Shown: piece after piece, positions 6,935-15,511 of the stretch | How the letters are laid out: the number at the start of each line of letters is the position of its first letter | Position numbering within the stretch: the first letter of the stretch is position 1 | NCBI RefSeq assembly: GCF_014596515.1 | Contig: NZ_MSJQ01000136.1 | Location: 1-40,727, forward strand | Direction: 5' to 3' | DNA from: Streptomyces sp. CBMA156 | GTDB taxonomy: Bacteria; Actinomycetota; Actinomycetes; Streptomycetales; Streptomycetaceae | DNA length: 40,727 nt | Made by a program: the position numbers and the translations under genes | Notes under the pieces: model-generated | The model's database searches: none | What the model was told of the DNA's origin: nothing | Seen by the model: only the letters and a program-made list of their open reading frames with translations

Positions 6935-9166
6935 GCCGACCAGGCCCTTGGCCACCGGCTGCCCCGCCGACTGCTCCACCGGCTCCTCCACCGACCGCGG
7001 CGCCGGGACCGCCGCCGTCCCGACCTCCGGCAGGTCGACGTGCTCGCTCAGCCCGAACCGCCGGTGCAGCCGCCGCAGCGGTGCGGGCGCCCACCAGTTG
7101 AACTCGCCGAACAGGCTCATCGCGGCGGGCACCAGCAGGCACCGCACCAGCGTCGCGTCCACCGCGACGGCGACGGCCAGCGCGATGCCCATCTGCTTGA
7201 CCATCAGCATGTCCCCGAGCGCGAACCCGGCGAAGACGATCACCATCAGCAGTGCCGCCGAGGTGATGATCCGACCGCTGCGCTGCACGCCCAGCTCCAC
7301 CGCCCGGACGCAGTCGTGCCCGCGCAGGGTCAGCTCCCTGATCCGGGAGAGCAGGAACACCTCGTAGTCCATCGACAGCCCGAAGGCGAACGCGAAGACC
7401 AGCACCGGGATGAAGGTCTCCAGCCCGCCCGTCGGACTGAACCCGAGCAGCCCGCTGAACCAGCCGTCCTGGAACACCAGGGTGAGCGCGCCGAGCGAGG
7501 CCCCCAGCGAGAGCAGGTTCATCAGCAGCGCCTTGACCGGCATCACCACCGAGCCGGTCATCAGGAACAGCAGCACCAGCGTCCCGACCGCGACCAGGCC
7601 CAGCGCCCACGGTCCGCGCGAGAGCAGCTCGTCCTGGAAGTCCACCACCGAGGCCGCGCCGCCGGTGACGTACGTGGTGAGCCCGCCCCGGTCGGCCCGC
7701 AGCTCCTGCACCACCTGCTTGGCCTGCCCGCCCTGCGGGTCCCCGTGCACCAGCACGTCGATCGTGGAGACCGCGTCGCTCACCGGCGAGACGGCCCGCA
7801 CCCCGCTCACCCCCGGCAGCTCGGCGACCACGTCGTCCGCGTACGCCTGCGCCACCTTCGCGCCGCCCTCGACCACCACCGTGACCGGCGCCTCCGAGGC
7901 CTGCGGGAAGCGCTGGTCGATCGTCTCGGCGACCTGCCGCCCCGCCGAGGAGGCGGGCAGCACCGCGGCGCCGGAGCTGCGCATGTCGGCGTGGAGGAAC
8001 GGCGCCCCGGCCGCCATCAGCAGCGCCACCGAGGCGAGCGTGACCGCGACCGCCCGCTTGCGCACCCGGCGCACGGTCCGGCTGAAGAACCCCTCGTCCG
8101 CGACGGGCGCGGTGGGCGCCTTGATCCGCGCCCCGGCGAAGCCGAGCAGCGCGGGGATCAGCGTCAGCGCGGCGGCGACGGCGATCACCACCACGCTCAC
8201 CCCGGCCGCCGCGACCGCGCCGAGCACCGGGCTGGTGAAGACGAACAGGCCCGACAGCGCGACGGCCACGGTCAGTCCGGAGAAGGCGACGGTGCGCCCG
8301 GCGGTCGCCGCGGTGCGTTCCACGGCGGCGGCGATGTCCGCGCCGTGGCCGCGCTCCTCGCGGAAACGATTCACCATGAGCAGCGCGTAGTCGATCGAGA
8401 GGCCGAGCCCCAGCACCGTGGCGATCGGCAGCACGCTGGTGTCGATGTCCATGATCCGGCTGAAACCGAACATGGCCAGCAGCGCGCCGCCCACCGAGGC
8501 GACCGCCCCGATCACCGGCAGCGAGGCCGCCGCCAGACCGCCGAAGACCAGCACCATGACGATCAGCGTGAGCGGCAGCGTCACCAGCTCGCCGAACCGG
8601 GTGTCCCGCTCGGTCTGCTTCTTGACCTCCTGCTGGAGCACCAGGTCCCCGCCGACCGTGACGTGGGCGCCGCCCGTCCCGTCCAGCGCCGCGAGCCGCT
8701 GGGTGACGGCGTCGGTCTGGGCGGTGCTCGCGCTGTCGGCCATCCGTACGGTGACCAGGCTCGCCGCCCCGTCGGCGGAGCGCAGCGCGGCCGGCGCCGG
8801 GCCGGGACCGTACGCGTCGAGCGCGGAGGAGACCCCGGGCAGACCGGCGATCTCGGCGGTGGCCCGTTCGACGGCGGTCCTCACCGCCGGATCGTCCACC
8901 GGCCGGCCGTCCACCACGGCGGTGACGGTGCCCTTGGCCGGGTCGGCCGCGGTGACCACCGCGCTGCCCCGGTCGGCCTCGGCGCTGGCGGAGGAGGCTC
9001 CGGCCACCGAACTCTCGAAGACCCGGCCCCCGATCAGCACGCCGACCGCCAGGACGACGGCCCAGAAGCCGAGCACCCAGCGACGGTGGCGGAAGCAGAA
9101 CCGGCCGACGGCCGCGAGCCGGCCGCCGACCACGGCGGTGGGGGCGGCGGAGGAGGGGTTGCGCAT
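6914..9166 (-). CDS. MMPL family RND-type membrane transporter
   Basis: This 750-residue integral membrane exporter fits the MMPL/RND layout. It has one N-terminal membrane helix, an external domain of about 150 residues, a bundle of helices, a second external domain, and a second bundle. The conserved proton-relay motifs appear twice: G-L-S-I-D-Y-A-L-L-M-V-N-R near residues 250-262 and G-L-S-M-D-Y-E-V-F-L-L-S-R near 595-607. The cytoplasmic C-terminal tail is about 60 residues and polar. Family members move lipids or hydrophobic compounds; the cargo here is unknown. The start has an AGGAG-like sequence (reading GGCTCCTCATGCGC on the opposite strand). The neighbouring MarR gene is a plausible regulator. 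Confidence 0.93.
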   Translation of the reverse strand: MRNPSSAAPTAVVGGRLAAVGRFCFRHRRWVLGFWAVVLAVGVLIGGRVFESSVAGASSASAEADRGSAVVTAADPAKGTVTAVVDGRPVDDPAVRTAVERATAEIAGLPGVSSALDAYGPGPAPAALRSADGAASLVTVRMADSASTAQTDAVTQRLAALDGTGGAHVTVGGDLVLQQEVKKQTERDTRFGELVTLPLTLIVMVLVFGGLAAASLPVIGAVASVGGALLAMFGFSRIMDIDTSVLPIATVLGLGLSIDYALLMVNRFREERGHGADIAAAVERTAATAGRTVAFSGLTVAVALSGLFVFTSPVLGAVAAAGVSVVVIAVAAALTLIPALLGFAGARIKAPTAPVADEGFFSRTVRRVRKRAVAVTLASVALLMAAGAPFLHADMRSSGAAVLPASSAGRQVAETIDQRFPQASEAPVTVVVEGGAKVAQAYADDVVAELPGVSGVRAVSPVSDAVSTIDVLVHGDPQGGQAKQVVQELRADRGGLTTYVTGGAASVVDFQDELLSRGPWALGLVAVGTLVLLFLMTGSVVMPVKALLMNLLSLGASLGALTLVFQDGWFSGLLGFSPTGGLETFIPVLVFAFAFGLSMDYEVFLLSRIRELTLRGHDCVRAVELGVQRSGRIITSAALLMVIVFAGFALGDMLMVKQMGIALAVAVAVDATLVRCLLVPAAMSLFGEFNWWAPAPLRRLHRRFGLSEHVDLPEVGTAAVPAPRSVEEPVEQSAGQPVAKGLVGSGQPVQ

Positions 9167-9252
9167 GAGGAGCCTTTCGGGCAGCTCCCCTCAATCTAGG
9201 TGCAACCCGAACTCCGGCCTATAGATGGGCAATGAGCCCCATCTCACACTTT

Positions 9253-9281
9253 CCTTCACATGAACATCACATAAGTGAAGG
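9253..9281. repeat. Inverted repeat upstream of the exporter gene
   Basis: CCTTCAC and GTGAAGG are 7-base arms separated by 15 AT-richer bases. The element lies 87-115 bases upstream of the exporter start and downstream of rpsA. It could be an operator for the exporter or a minor hairpin; nothing in the sequence decides between them. Confidence 0.3.
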
Positions 9282-9333
9282 CGGTATAAGCCGGGCCCGG
9301 ACCGCGGGAAGAGGCCACCGCGGACAACGAAAT

Positions 9334-9364
9334 GGGCCCCACCCGGAAAGTCCGGGTGGGGCCC
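9334..9364. terminator. Strong hairpin terminator downstream of rpsA
   Basis: GGGCCCCACCCGGA and TCCGGGTGGGGCCC are perfect 14-base arms with an AAG loop. The hairpin sits 36 bases beyond the rpsA stop, on the side where rpsA transcription must end before the exporter promoter. Confidence 0.9.
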
Positions 9365-9399
9365 ACCGTCTAGCTATCGGCTAGCGGGAAGCGAGAGCC

Positions 9400-10890
9400 T
9401 CAGCTCTGGCCGCCGGCCAGCTTCTCGCGCAGGGCGGCGAGGGCCTCGTCGGAGGCCAGGGCGCCCGAGCCCTCGTCGCTGCTGGACGAGTAGGAACCAC
9501 CGGCGGCAGCGGCGACGGCGTCGCCACCCTCCTCGGCGGCCTGGGCATCGGCCTCGCGGCTCTTGATGACCTGCGCCTGGTGCTGCTCGAAGCGGCTCTG
9601 CGCCTCGGCGTACTGGCGCTCCCACTCCTCGCGCTGCTTCTCGAAGCCGGACAGCCAGTCGTTCGCCTCGGGGTCGAAGCCCTCCGGGTAGATGTAGTTG
9701 CCCTGGTCGTCGTACGAGGCGGCCATGCCGTACAGGGTCGGGTCGAACTCGACCTCGGCCGGGTTGGCACCCAGGGCCTCGTTGGCCTGCTTGAGCGACA
9801 GGCTGATGCGACGACGCTCGAGGTCGATGTCGATGACCTTGACGAAGATCTCGTCGCCGACCTGGACGACCTGCTCCGGGATCTCCACGTGGCGCTCGGC
9901 CAGCTCGGAGATGTGGACCAGACCCTCGATGCCCTCGTCCACGCGGACGAACGCACCGAACGGAACCAGCTTGGTGACCTTACCCGGAACGACCTGGCCG
10001 ATCTGGTGGGTACGGGCGAACTGCTGCCACGGGTCCTCCTGGGTCGCCTTCAGCGACAGGGAGACACGCTCGCGGTCCATGTCGACGTCGAGAACCTCGA
10101 CGGTGACCTCCTGGCCGACCTCGACAACCTCGGACGGGTGGTCGATGTGCTTCCAGGACAGCTCGGAGACGTGCACCAGGCCGTCGACGCCACCCAGGTC
10201 CACGAAGGCACCGAAGTTGACGATCGAGGAGACGACGCCGGAGCGCACCTGACCCTTCTGGAGGGTGGTGAGGAAGGTCTGGCGGACCTCGCTCTGGGTC
10301 TGCTCCAGCCAGGCACGGCGGGACAGGACCACGTTGTTGCGGTTCTTGTCCAGCTCGATGATCTTGGCCTCGAGCTCCTTGCCCACGTAGGGCTGGAGGT
10401 CGCGGACGCGGCGCATCTCGACGAGCGAGGCCGGAAGGAAGCCACGGAGGCCGATGTCGAGGATGAGACCACCCTTGACGACCTCGATGACGGTACCGGT
10501 GACGATCCCGTCCTCTTCCTTGATCTTCTCGATCGTGCCCCAGGCACGCTCGTACTGAGCGCGCTTCTTGGACAGGATGAGACGACCCTCCTTGTCCTCC
10601 TTCTGGAGAACCAGGGCCTCGATGTTGTCACCGACGGCGACGACCTCGTGCGGGTCAACGTCGTGCTTGATCGAGAGCTCGCGGGACGGGATGACGCCCT
10701 CGGTCTTGTAACCGATGTCGAGGAGGACCTCGTCACGGTCGACCTTCACGATGACGCCCTCGACGATGTCGCCATCGTTGAAGTACTTGATGGTCTCGTC
10801 GATGGCGGCGAGGAACGCCTCGGCGTCGCCGATGTCGTTGACCGCGACCTGCGGGGTGGTGCTGAGGGAGGAGTCGGTGGGGCTCGTCAT
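9400..10890 (-). CDS. rpsA: 30S ribosomal protein S1
   Basis: S1 binds mRNA on the 30S subunit and helps initiation on structured leaders. The 496-residue protein contains four S1 OB-fold repeats at about 35-105, 120-185, 205-275 and 290-360. The last two show the classic forms F-G-A-F-V-D-L-G-G-V-D-G-L-V-H and F-G-A-F-V-R-V-D-E-G-I-E-G-L-V-H. Four repeats is the actinobacterial form; E. coli has six. The C-terminal 130 residues are an acidic, Gln/Ala/Ser-rich tail. I chose the ATG at 10890 (M-T-S-P-T); a longer frame to 11100 would translate the leader. The codon use is less GC-extreme than its neighbours (AAG/CTC/CGT-type codons), as expected for a highly expressed gene. Confidence 0.98.
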   Translation of the reverse strand: MTSPTDSSLSTTPQVAVNDIGDAEAFLAAIDETIKYFNDGDIVEGVIVKVDRDEVLLDIGYKTEGVIPSRELSIKHDVDPHEVVAVGDNIEALVLQKEDKEGRLILSKKRAQYERAWGTIEKIKEEDGIVTGTVIEVVKGGLILDIGLRGFLPASLVEMRRVRDLQPYVGKELEAKIIELDKNRNNVVLSRRAWLEQTQSEVRQTFLTTLQKGQVRSGVVSSIVNFGAFVDLGGVDGLVHVSELSWKHIDHPSEVVEVGQEVTVEVLDVDMDRERVSLSLKATQEDPWQQFARTHQIGQVVPGKVTKLVPFGAFVRVDEGIEGLVHISELAERHVEIPEQVVQVGDEIFVKVIDIDLERRRISLSLKQANEALGANPAEVEFDPTLYGMAASYDDQGNYIYPEGFDPEANDWLSGFEKQREEWERQYAEAQSRFEQHQAQVIKSREADAQAAEEGGDAVAAAAGGSYSSSSDEGSGALASDEALAALREKLAGGQS

Positions 10891-11105
10891 TAGGAAAAGG
10901 GCTCCGGTACGGACATGAAAGTCGTAGGTAATGCCACGCGGAGGGCCCGTATCGCTCCCACCGAAAGCCGGACAGCCAAGAACACGGCGCACCGGGATTC
11001 CCGTGAACAACGAGAACCGGTGTCCGTCTTGCGACCGTGGGGTCTTCGACAGATGCGAGCGCGACCTGCTCCGTCCGAGGCGCGCAGGCCCGCAGCGCAA
11101 CTTGT

Positions 11106-11134
11106 AGCATACGGGGACGGCCAGGCACGGTCAA
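11106..11134 (-). promoter_or_regulatory. Housekeeping sigma promoter of rpsA
   Basis: Read on the minus strand: TTGACC (11134-11129), a 17-base spacer, then TATGCT (11111-11106). Both hexamers are close to the HrdB consensus with ideal spacing. Transcription should begin near 11099, giving a 5' leader of about 210 bases before the rpsA ATG. Confidence 0.75.
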
Positions 11135-11307
11135 TGCCGAAGGACGGCAAGACGGTGGAGCCCGGTACGGATCAGGCCATATCCTCCGGATGCGCGCCTC
11201 GCGGCGGCGCCCGAAGGGGCCTTCTGTCCCCGGATGCCACCGCCAGGATCCGAGCCCTCACGGGCCGGTTCGCGGCAGCGGCGCTTCCGCATTCCATACC
11301 CTACGCG

Positions 11308-12207
11308 ATGGGCATTGTCACCGTGGCCACCACCCCCCAGTCCGACTTCCACGATCTTGACACCTCCGTGGCCGGACCCTTCACGGACACCGACGAGGCC
11401 GAGGCCGAGGACGGCGACGACGCGGTGCGCCGCGAGGCCGGCACCGGAGAGAGCAGCCGGGCCAGCCGGCACTGGTGGGACCGCAACGCCGACGAGTACC
11501 AGGACGAGCACGGCGAGTTCCTCGGCGACGACCGCTTCACCTGGTGCCCCGAGGGCCTGGACGAGGCCGACGCCCGGCTGCTCGGCGAGGTGGCCGGCCG
11601 GGACGTGCTGGAGATCGGCGCCGGCGCCGCCCAGTGCTCCCGCTGGCTCGCCGCCCGGGGCGCCAGGCCGGTCGCCCTGGACATCTCCCACCGCCAGCTC
11701 CAGCACTCCCGCCGGATCGACCTCGGCCGCGGCACCGCGCCCGTCCCCGTCGTCCAGGCCGACGCCGCCGTGCTGCCGTTCGCCGACGCCTCCTTCGACC
11801 TCGCCTGCTCCGCCTACGGCGCCGTCCCGTTCAGCGCCGACACCGTCGCCCTGATGCGCGAGGTGCACCGGGTGCTGCGACCCGGCGGACGCTGGGTGTT
11901 CTCGGTGACCCACCCGATCCGCTGGGCCTTCCCGGACGAGCCCGGCATCGAGGGCCTCACCGTGGCGTCCTCCTACTTCGACCGCACCCCGTACGTCGAG
12001 CAGGACGAGCAGGGCCACGCCAGCTACGTCGAGCACCACCGCACCCTCGGCGACCGGGTCCGCGAACTCGTCGCCGCCGGCTTCCGGCTGGTGGACCTCG
12101 TCGAGCCCGAGTGGCCGGCCGGCCTGGAGCAGGAGTGGGGCGGCTGGTCCCCGCTGCGCGGGCGGCTGATCCCCGGCACGGCGATCTTCGTCACCGAGCG
12201 GGGCTGA
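11308..12207 (+). CDS. Class I SAM-dependent methyltransferase
   Basis: This 299-residue cytoplasmic protein transfers a methyl group from S-adenosylmethionine to an unknown acceptor. The first 60 residues are acidic and probably disordered. The Rossmann core starts near residue 98 with motif I (V-L-E-I-G-A-G-A-A-Q) and continues with A-L-D-I-S, the acidic loop Q-A-D-A-A-V-L-P-F, and the post-motif H-R-V-L-R-P-G-G near 190. I chose the ATG at 11308: the long upstream extension to 10915 would translate the rpsA promoter. No clear ribosome-binding site precedes it. TACCCT sits 5 bases upstream, so a leaderless start is possible. It is followed by hrpB after 8 bases, so the two are likely co-transcribed. 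Confidence 0.88.
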   Translation: MGIVTVATTPQSDFHDLDTSVAGPFTDTDEAEAEDGDDAVRREAGTGESSRASRHWWDRNADEYQDEHGEFLGDDRFTWCPEGLDEADARLLGEVAGRDVLEIGAGAAQCSRWLAARGARPVALDISHRQLQHSRRIDLGRGTAPVPVVQADAAVLPFADASFDLACSAYGAVPFSADTVALMREVHRVLRPGGRWVFSVTHPIRWAFPDEPGIEGLTVASSYFDRTPYVEQDEQGHASYVEHHRTLGDRVRELVAAGFRLVDLVEPEWPAGLEQEWGGWSPLRGRLIPGTAIFVTERG

Positions 12208-12215
12208 GCCGCCTC

Positions 12216-14723
12216 ATGAACCCGGCCTGGCGCGAACTGCCCGTCCGCACCGCCCTGCCCGCCCTGCACCTCGCGCTGGAGGAACACGGCACCGCCGTCC
12301 TCGCCGCACCGCCGGGCACCGGCAAGACGACACTGGTGCCGCTCGCCCTGGCCGGGCTGCCGGACGCCGGGCCCGTACGGCGGGTGCTGGTCGCCGAGCC
12401 CCGGCGGCTCGCCGTACGGGCGGCGGCCCGGCGGATGGCCTGGCTGCTCGGCGAGACGGTCGGCGGCCGGGTCGGCTTCACCGTGCGCGGCGAGCGTCGC
12501 GTCGGCCCCGGGACCGTCGTCGAGGTGGTCACCACCGGCGTGATGCTGCAACGGCTCCAGCGCGACCAGGAACTTCCCGGCGTGGACGTGGTGGTGCTGG
12601 ACGAGTGCCACGAGCGGCACCTGGACGCCGACACCGCGCTCGCCTTCCTGCTGGACGTCCGGGCCGCGCTGCGACCCGAGCTGCGGCTGGTCTGTGCCTC
12701 CGCCACCTCCGACACCGCGGCCTGGGCCGAACTCCTCGGCGGCGCCCCGGTGGTGGAGGCGCACGGGACCTCCCACCCGGTCGAGGCGGTCTGGACACCG
12801 CCGCCGCGCGCCGTCCGGCCCGCCCACGGCACCCGGGTGGACCCGGCGCTGCTCGACCACGTCGCCTCGACCGTCCGGCGGGCTCTGAGCGAGCGCGAGG
12901 GCGACGTGCTCTGCTTCCTGCCCGGCGTCGGCGAGATCGCCAGGGTCGCCGGACAGCTTGGCGGGGTGGCGGCCGAGGTGCTGCAACTGCACGGCCGCGC
13001 CCCGCAGGCCGTCCAGGACGCCGCCCTCACCCCGTCCTCCGCCCGGCGGGTGGTGCTGGCCACCGCCGTCGCCGAGTCCTCGCTCACCGTGCCCGGCGTC
13101 CGGGTCGTGGTCGACGCCGGGCTGGCCCGCGAGCCGCGCACCGACCACGCCCGCGGACTGGCCGGGCTGGTCACCGTCCGGGCCTCGCTCGCCGCCGCCC
13201 GCCAGCGCGCCGGCCGGGCCGGACGCGAGGCCCCCGGCGCCGTCTACCGCTGCTGGAACGAGGCCGAGGACGCGCTCGCCGCCCGCTTCCCCACAGCGGA
13301 GATCGCGCTCGCCGACCTCACGTCGTTCGCCCTCCAGGCGGCCTGCTGGGGCGACCCGGACGCCACCGGCCTCGCCCTGCCCGACGCCCCGCCCGCCGGG
13401 GCGATGGCCGCCGCCCGGCAGACCCTCCAGGCCCTCGGCGCCGTCTCCCCGGACGGGCGGGCCACCAAGCGCGGCATCCGCCTCGCCCGCACGGGGCTGC
13501 ACCCCCGGCTCGGCCGCGCCCTGGTCGACGGGGCTCCCGCCGTCGGCGCCCGCCGGGCGGCCGAACTCGTCGCGCTGCTCTCCGAGGAGCCGCCCCGGGC
13601 CCTCGGCGACGACCTCGGCGCGGTCTGGCGGACTGTCCGCTCCTCCCGTGACCCCTACGCGGGGCGCTGGCGCGACGAAGTCCGCCGCCTGCTGCGCGCC
13701 ACCTCCGACGAACCCGCCACCGGTCTGCCGGATGCCACCGCCGCCGGGCTGGTCGTCGCCCTCGCCTTCCCGGAGCGGATCGCCCGCGCCCGGGTGGAGC
13801 GGCCCGCCCCCGGCGAGCGCAGCCCGTACCTGATGGCCGGCGGGACGGCCGCCGAACTCGCCCCGGGCACGGCGCTCGGCGCCCTGCCCTGGCTCGCCGT
13901 CGCGGTCGCCGACCGCCCGGCGGGGTCGCACTCCGCCCGCATCCTGCACGCCGCGGCCCTGGACGAGGCCACCGCGCTGGTCGCCGGGGCGGCGCTGGTC
14001 GCCGCGCGCGACGAAGTCCACTGGGACACCCGGCGCGGCGAGGTCGTCTCCCGCCGGGTCGAGTCGCTGGGCGCCATCGAGCTGGCCGAGAAGCCGCTCA
14101 ACCGCCCCGACCGGGCCCTCGTCCGGAGCGCCCTCCTCGAAGGCCTCACCCGTGAGGGCGTCGGCACGCTGCTCACGTTCCCGTCCAGCCTCCGCGAGCG
14201 TCTCGCCTTCCTGCACGCCGCCATCGGCGATCCCTGGCCCGACGTCTCCGACGCGGCGCTGCTGGAGCGCGCGGAGGAGTGGCTGGAGCCGGAGTTCTCG
14301 CGCGCCCGCCGCCGCTCCGACCTCGCCAGGATCGATACGACGTCCGCCCTCCAGAGGCTCCTCCCCTGGGCCACCGGCGAGGCAGGACGCCTCGACGAAC
14401 TCGCCCCCGAACGCATCGCCGTACCCAGCGGGTCGAAGATACGAGTCGACTACACCACCGAACGCCCGGTCCTGGCCGTCAAGTTGCAGGAACTCTTCGG
14501 CTGGAAAGCCGCCCCCGCCCTGGCCGGAGGCCGCGTCCCGCTGACCATCCACCTACTCTCCCCCGCCGGCCGCCCCGCCGCCGTCACCAGCGACCTGGAG
14601 GGCTTCTGGCACAACGGCTACCGCGCCGTCCGAGCAGACCTGAGGGGCCGCTACCCCCGCCACCCCTGGCCGGAGGACCCGACGACGGCCGAACCCACCC
14701 GCCGCACCAACACCCGGAAGTGA
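12216..14723 (+). CDS. hrpB: ATP-dependent RNA helicase HrpB
   Basis: This is an 835-residue DEAH/RHA-type superfamily 2 helicase. Walker A is A-P-P-G-T-G-K-T-T at residues 31-39, the D-E-C-H box is at 129-132, S-A-T motif III is near 163, and Q-R-A-G-R-A-G-R motif VI is near 329-336. The HrpB-specific C-terminal region begins after about residue 500. Its typical ending (L-E-G-F-W...Y-R-A-V-R-A-D-L-R-G-R-Y-P-R-H-P-W) is complete. The length is normal for HrpB. The RNA substrate in bacteria is poorly defined. The gene follows the methyltransferase with an 8-base gap. Confidence 0.96.
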   Translation: MNPAWRELPVRTALPALHLALEEHGTAVLAAPPGTGKTTLVPLALAGLPDAGPVRRVLVAEPRRLAVRAAARRMAWLLGETVGGRVGFTVRGERRVGPGTVVEVVTTGVMLQRLQRDQELPGVDVVVLDECHERHLDADTALAFLLDVRAALRPELRLVCASATSDTAAWAELLGGAPVVEAHGTSHPVEAVWTPPPRAVRPAHGTRVDPALLDHVASTVRRALSEREGDVLCFLPGVGEIARVAGQLGGVAAEVLQLHGRAPQAVQDAALTPSSARRVVLATAVAESSLTVPGVRVVVDAGLAREPRTDHARGLAGLVTVRASLAAARQRAGRAGREAPGAVYRCWNEAEDALAARFPTAEIALADLTSFALQAACWGDPDATGLALPDAPPAGAMAAARQTLQALGAVSPDGRATKRGIRLARTGLHPRLGRALVDGAPAVGARRAAELVALLSEEPPRALGDDLGAVWRTVRSSRDPYAGRWRDEVRRLLRATSDEPATGLPDATAAGLVVALAFPERIARARVERPAPGERSPYLMAGGTAAELAPGTALGALPWLAVAVADRPAGSHSARILHAAALDEATALVAGAALVAARDEVHWDTRRGEVVSRRVESLGAIELAEKPLNRPDRALVRSALLEGLTREGVGTLLTFPSSLRERLAFLHAAIGDPWPDVSDAALLERAEEWLEPEFSRARRRSDLARIDTTSALQRLLPWATGEAGRLDELAPERIAVPSGSKIRVDYTTERPVLAVKLQELFGWKAAPALAGGRVPLTIHLLSPAGRPAAVTSDLEGFWHNGYRAVRADLRGRYPRHPWPEDPTTAEPTRRTNTRK

Positions 14724-14744
14724 CAGGAGAGGACGACATTCGCC

Positions 14745-15413
14745 ATGGCACTGACCGCCCCGACCGTCACCCGTCCCCGCGAAGCCGAACTCCCCTTCGC
14801 AGCTCTGATCCTGGACTTCGTCGGCGTACTGACCGCCAATGCCGGACCGGCGCACCGCGAATGGTGCCTCACCCAGGGCCTCGACGCCGAGGCATGGCGG
14901 CACACACTCGGCCACGAGCCGGAAGCCGGCCGCCTGTACACCGAACTCGAAGCCGGCCGGTTGAGCCAGGCGGAGTGGAACCGGCGCGTGGCTCCCATCC
15001 TCGGCGTGCCGGAGCACGAGAACCTGATGGGCCGGGCGTGGGCAGGCGTCCAGCCGGCCGACGACATGGTCGCGCTCGCCCGCTCGGCGCGTCAGGCCGG
15101 CCTGACGGTCGCGCTGCTGTCCAACTCCTTCGGCCTCGACCCGTACGACCCGTACGAGGCCCTGGGTGTATGGGAGTTGTTCGATGTGACGGTGATCTCC
15201 GAGCTGGAGGGTGTGGCCAAACCCGATCCGGCGATCTACCAGCTCACCTTGGACCGGCTCGGACTGCCCGGCGAGGCCTGCGTCTTCGTGGACGACCACC
15301 CGAGGAACCTGCCCCCGGCCGAAGCCCTCGGCATCACCACCGTCCTCGCCGACGGCACCCCCGGCGCCGCCCCCCGCATCGCGGCCCTGCTCGGAGTGCC
15401 TGCCACGCCCTGA
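14745..15413 (+). CDS. HAD-superfamily hydrolase
   Basis: This 222-residue cytoplasmic HAD-fold protein has motif I at L-I-L-D-F-V-G-V-L-T, with nucleophilic Asp at about residue 24. Motif II Ser/Asn is in L-L-S-N-S near 124-128. Motif III Lys is in V-A-K-P-D-P near 159, and motif IV acidic residues are in V-F-V-D-D-H near 182. The residue two after the nucleophile, usually Asp in phosphatases, is Val. Many relatives of the epoxide-hydrolase/YihX-like subgroup have Gly there, so classic phosphatase activity is not assured. A helical cap domain lies between motifs I and II. The gene begins 21 bases after hrpB. Confidence 0.88.
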   Translation: MALTAPTVTRPREAELPFAALILDFVGVLTANAGPAHREWCLTQGLDAEAWRHTLGHEPEAGRLYTELEAGRLSQAEWNRRVAPILGVPEHENLMGRAWAGVQPADDMVALARSARQAGLTVALLSNSFGLDPYDPYEALGVWELFDVTVISELEGVAKPDPAIYQLTLDRLGLPGEACVFVDDHPRNLPPAEALGITTVLADGTPGAAPRIAALLGVPATP

Positions 15414-15511
15414 GCTGCCGCCAAGACGGCTGACAGTCAGGCCGTTCCTGCACCGGGAGTGGAGCGACGGGGTACGGTCCGCCTTGAGGCCGCTCACCTT
15501 CGGAGGCTCCC

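Noticed and set aside
7040..9199. A 719-codon open frame antisense to the MMPL exporter
   Set aside because: The product is His/Arg/Gln-rich with no fold signature, while the exporter has clear RND motifs.
9370..9384. CTAGCTATCGGCTAG near the rpsA stop as an operator
   Set aside because: The 4-base arms are short and lie between a gene end and its terminator, where an operator is not expected.
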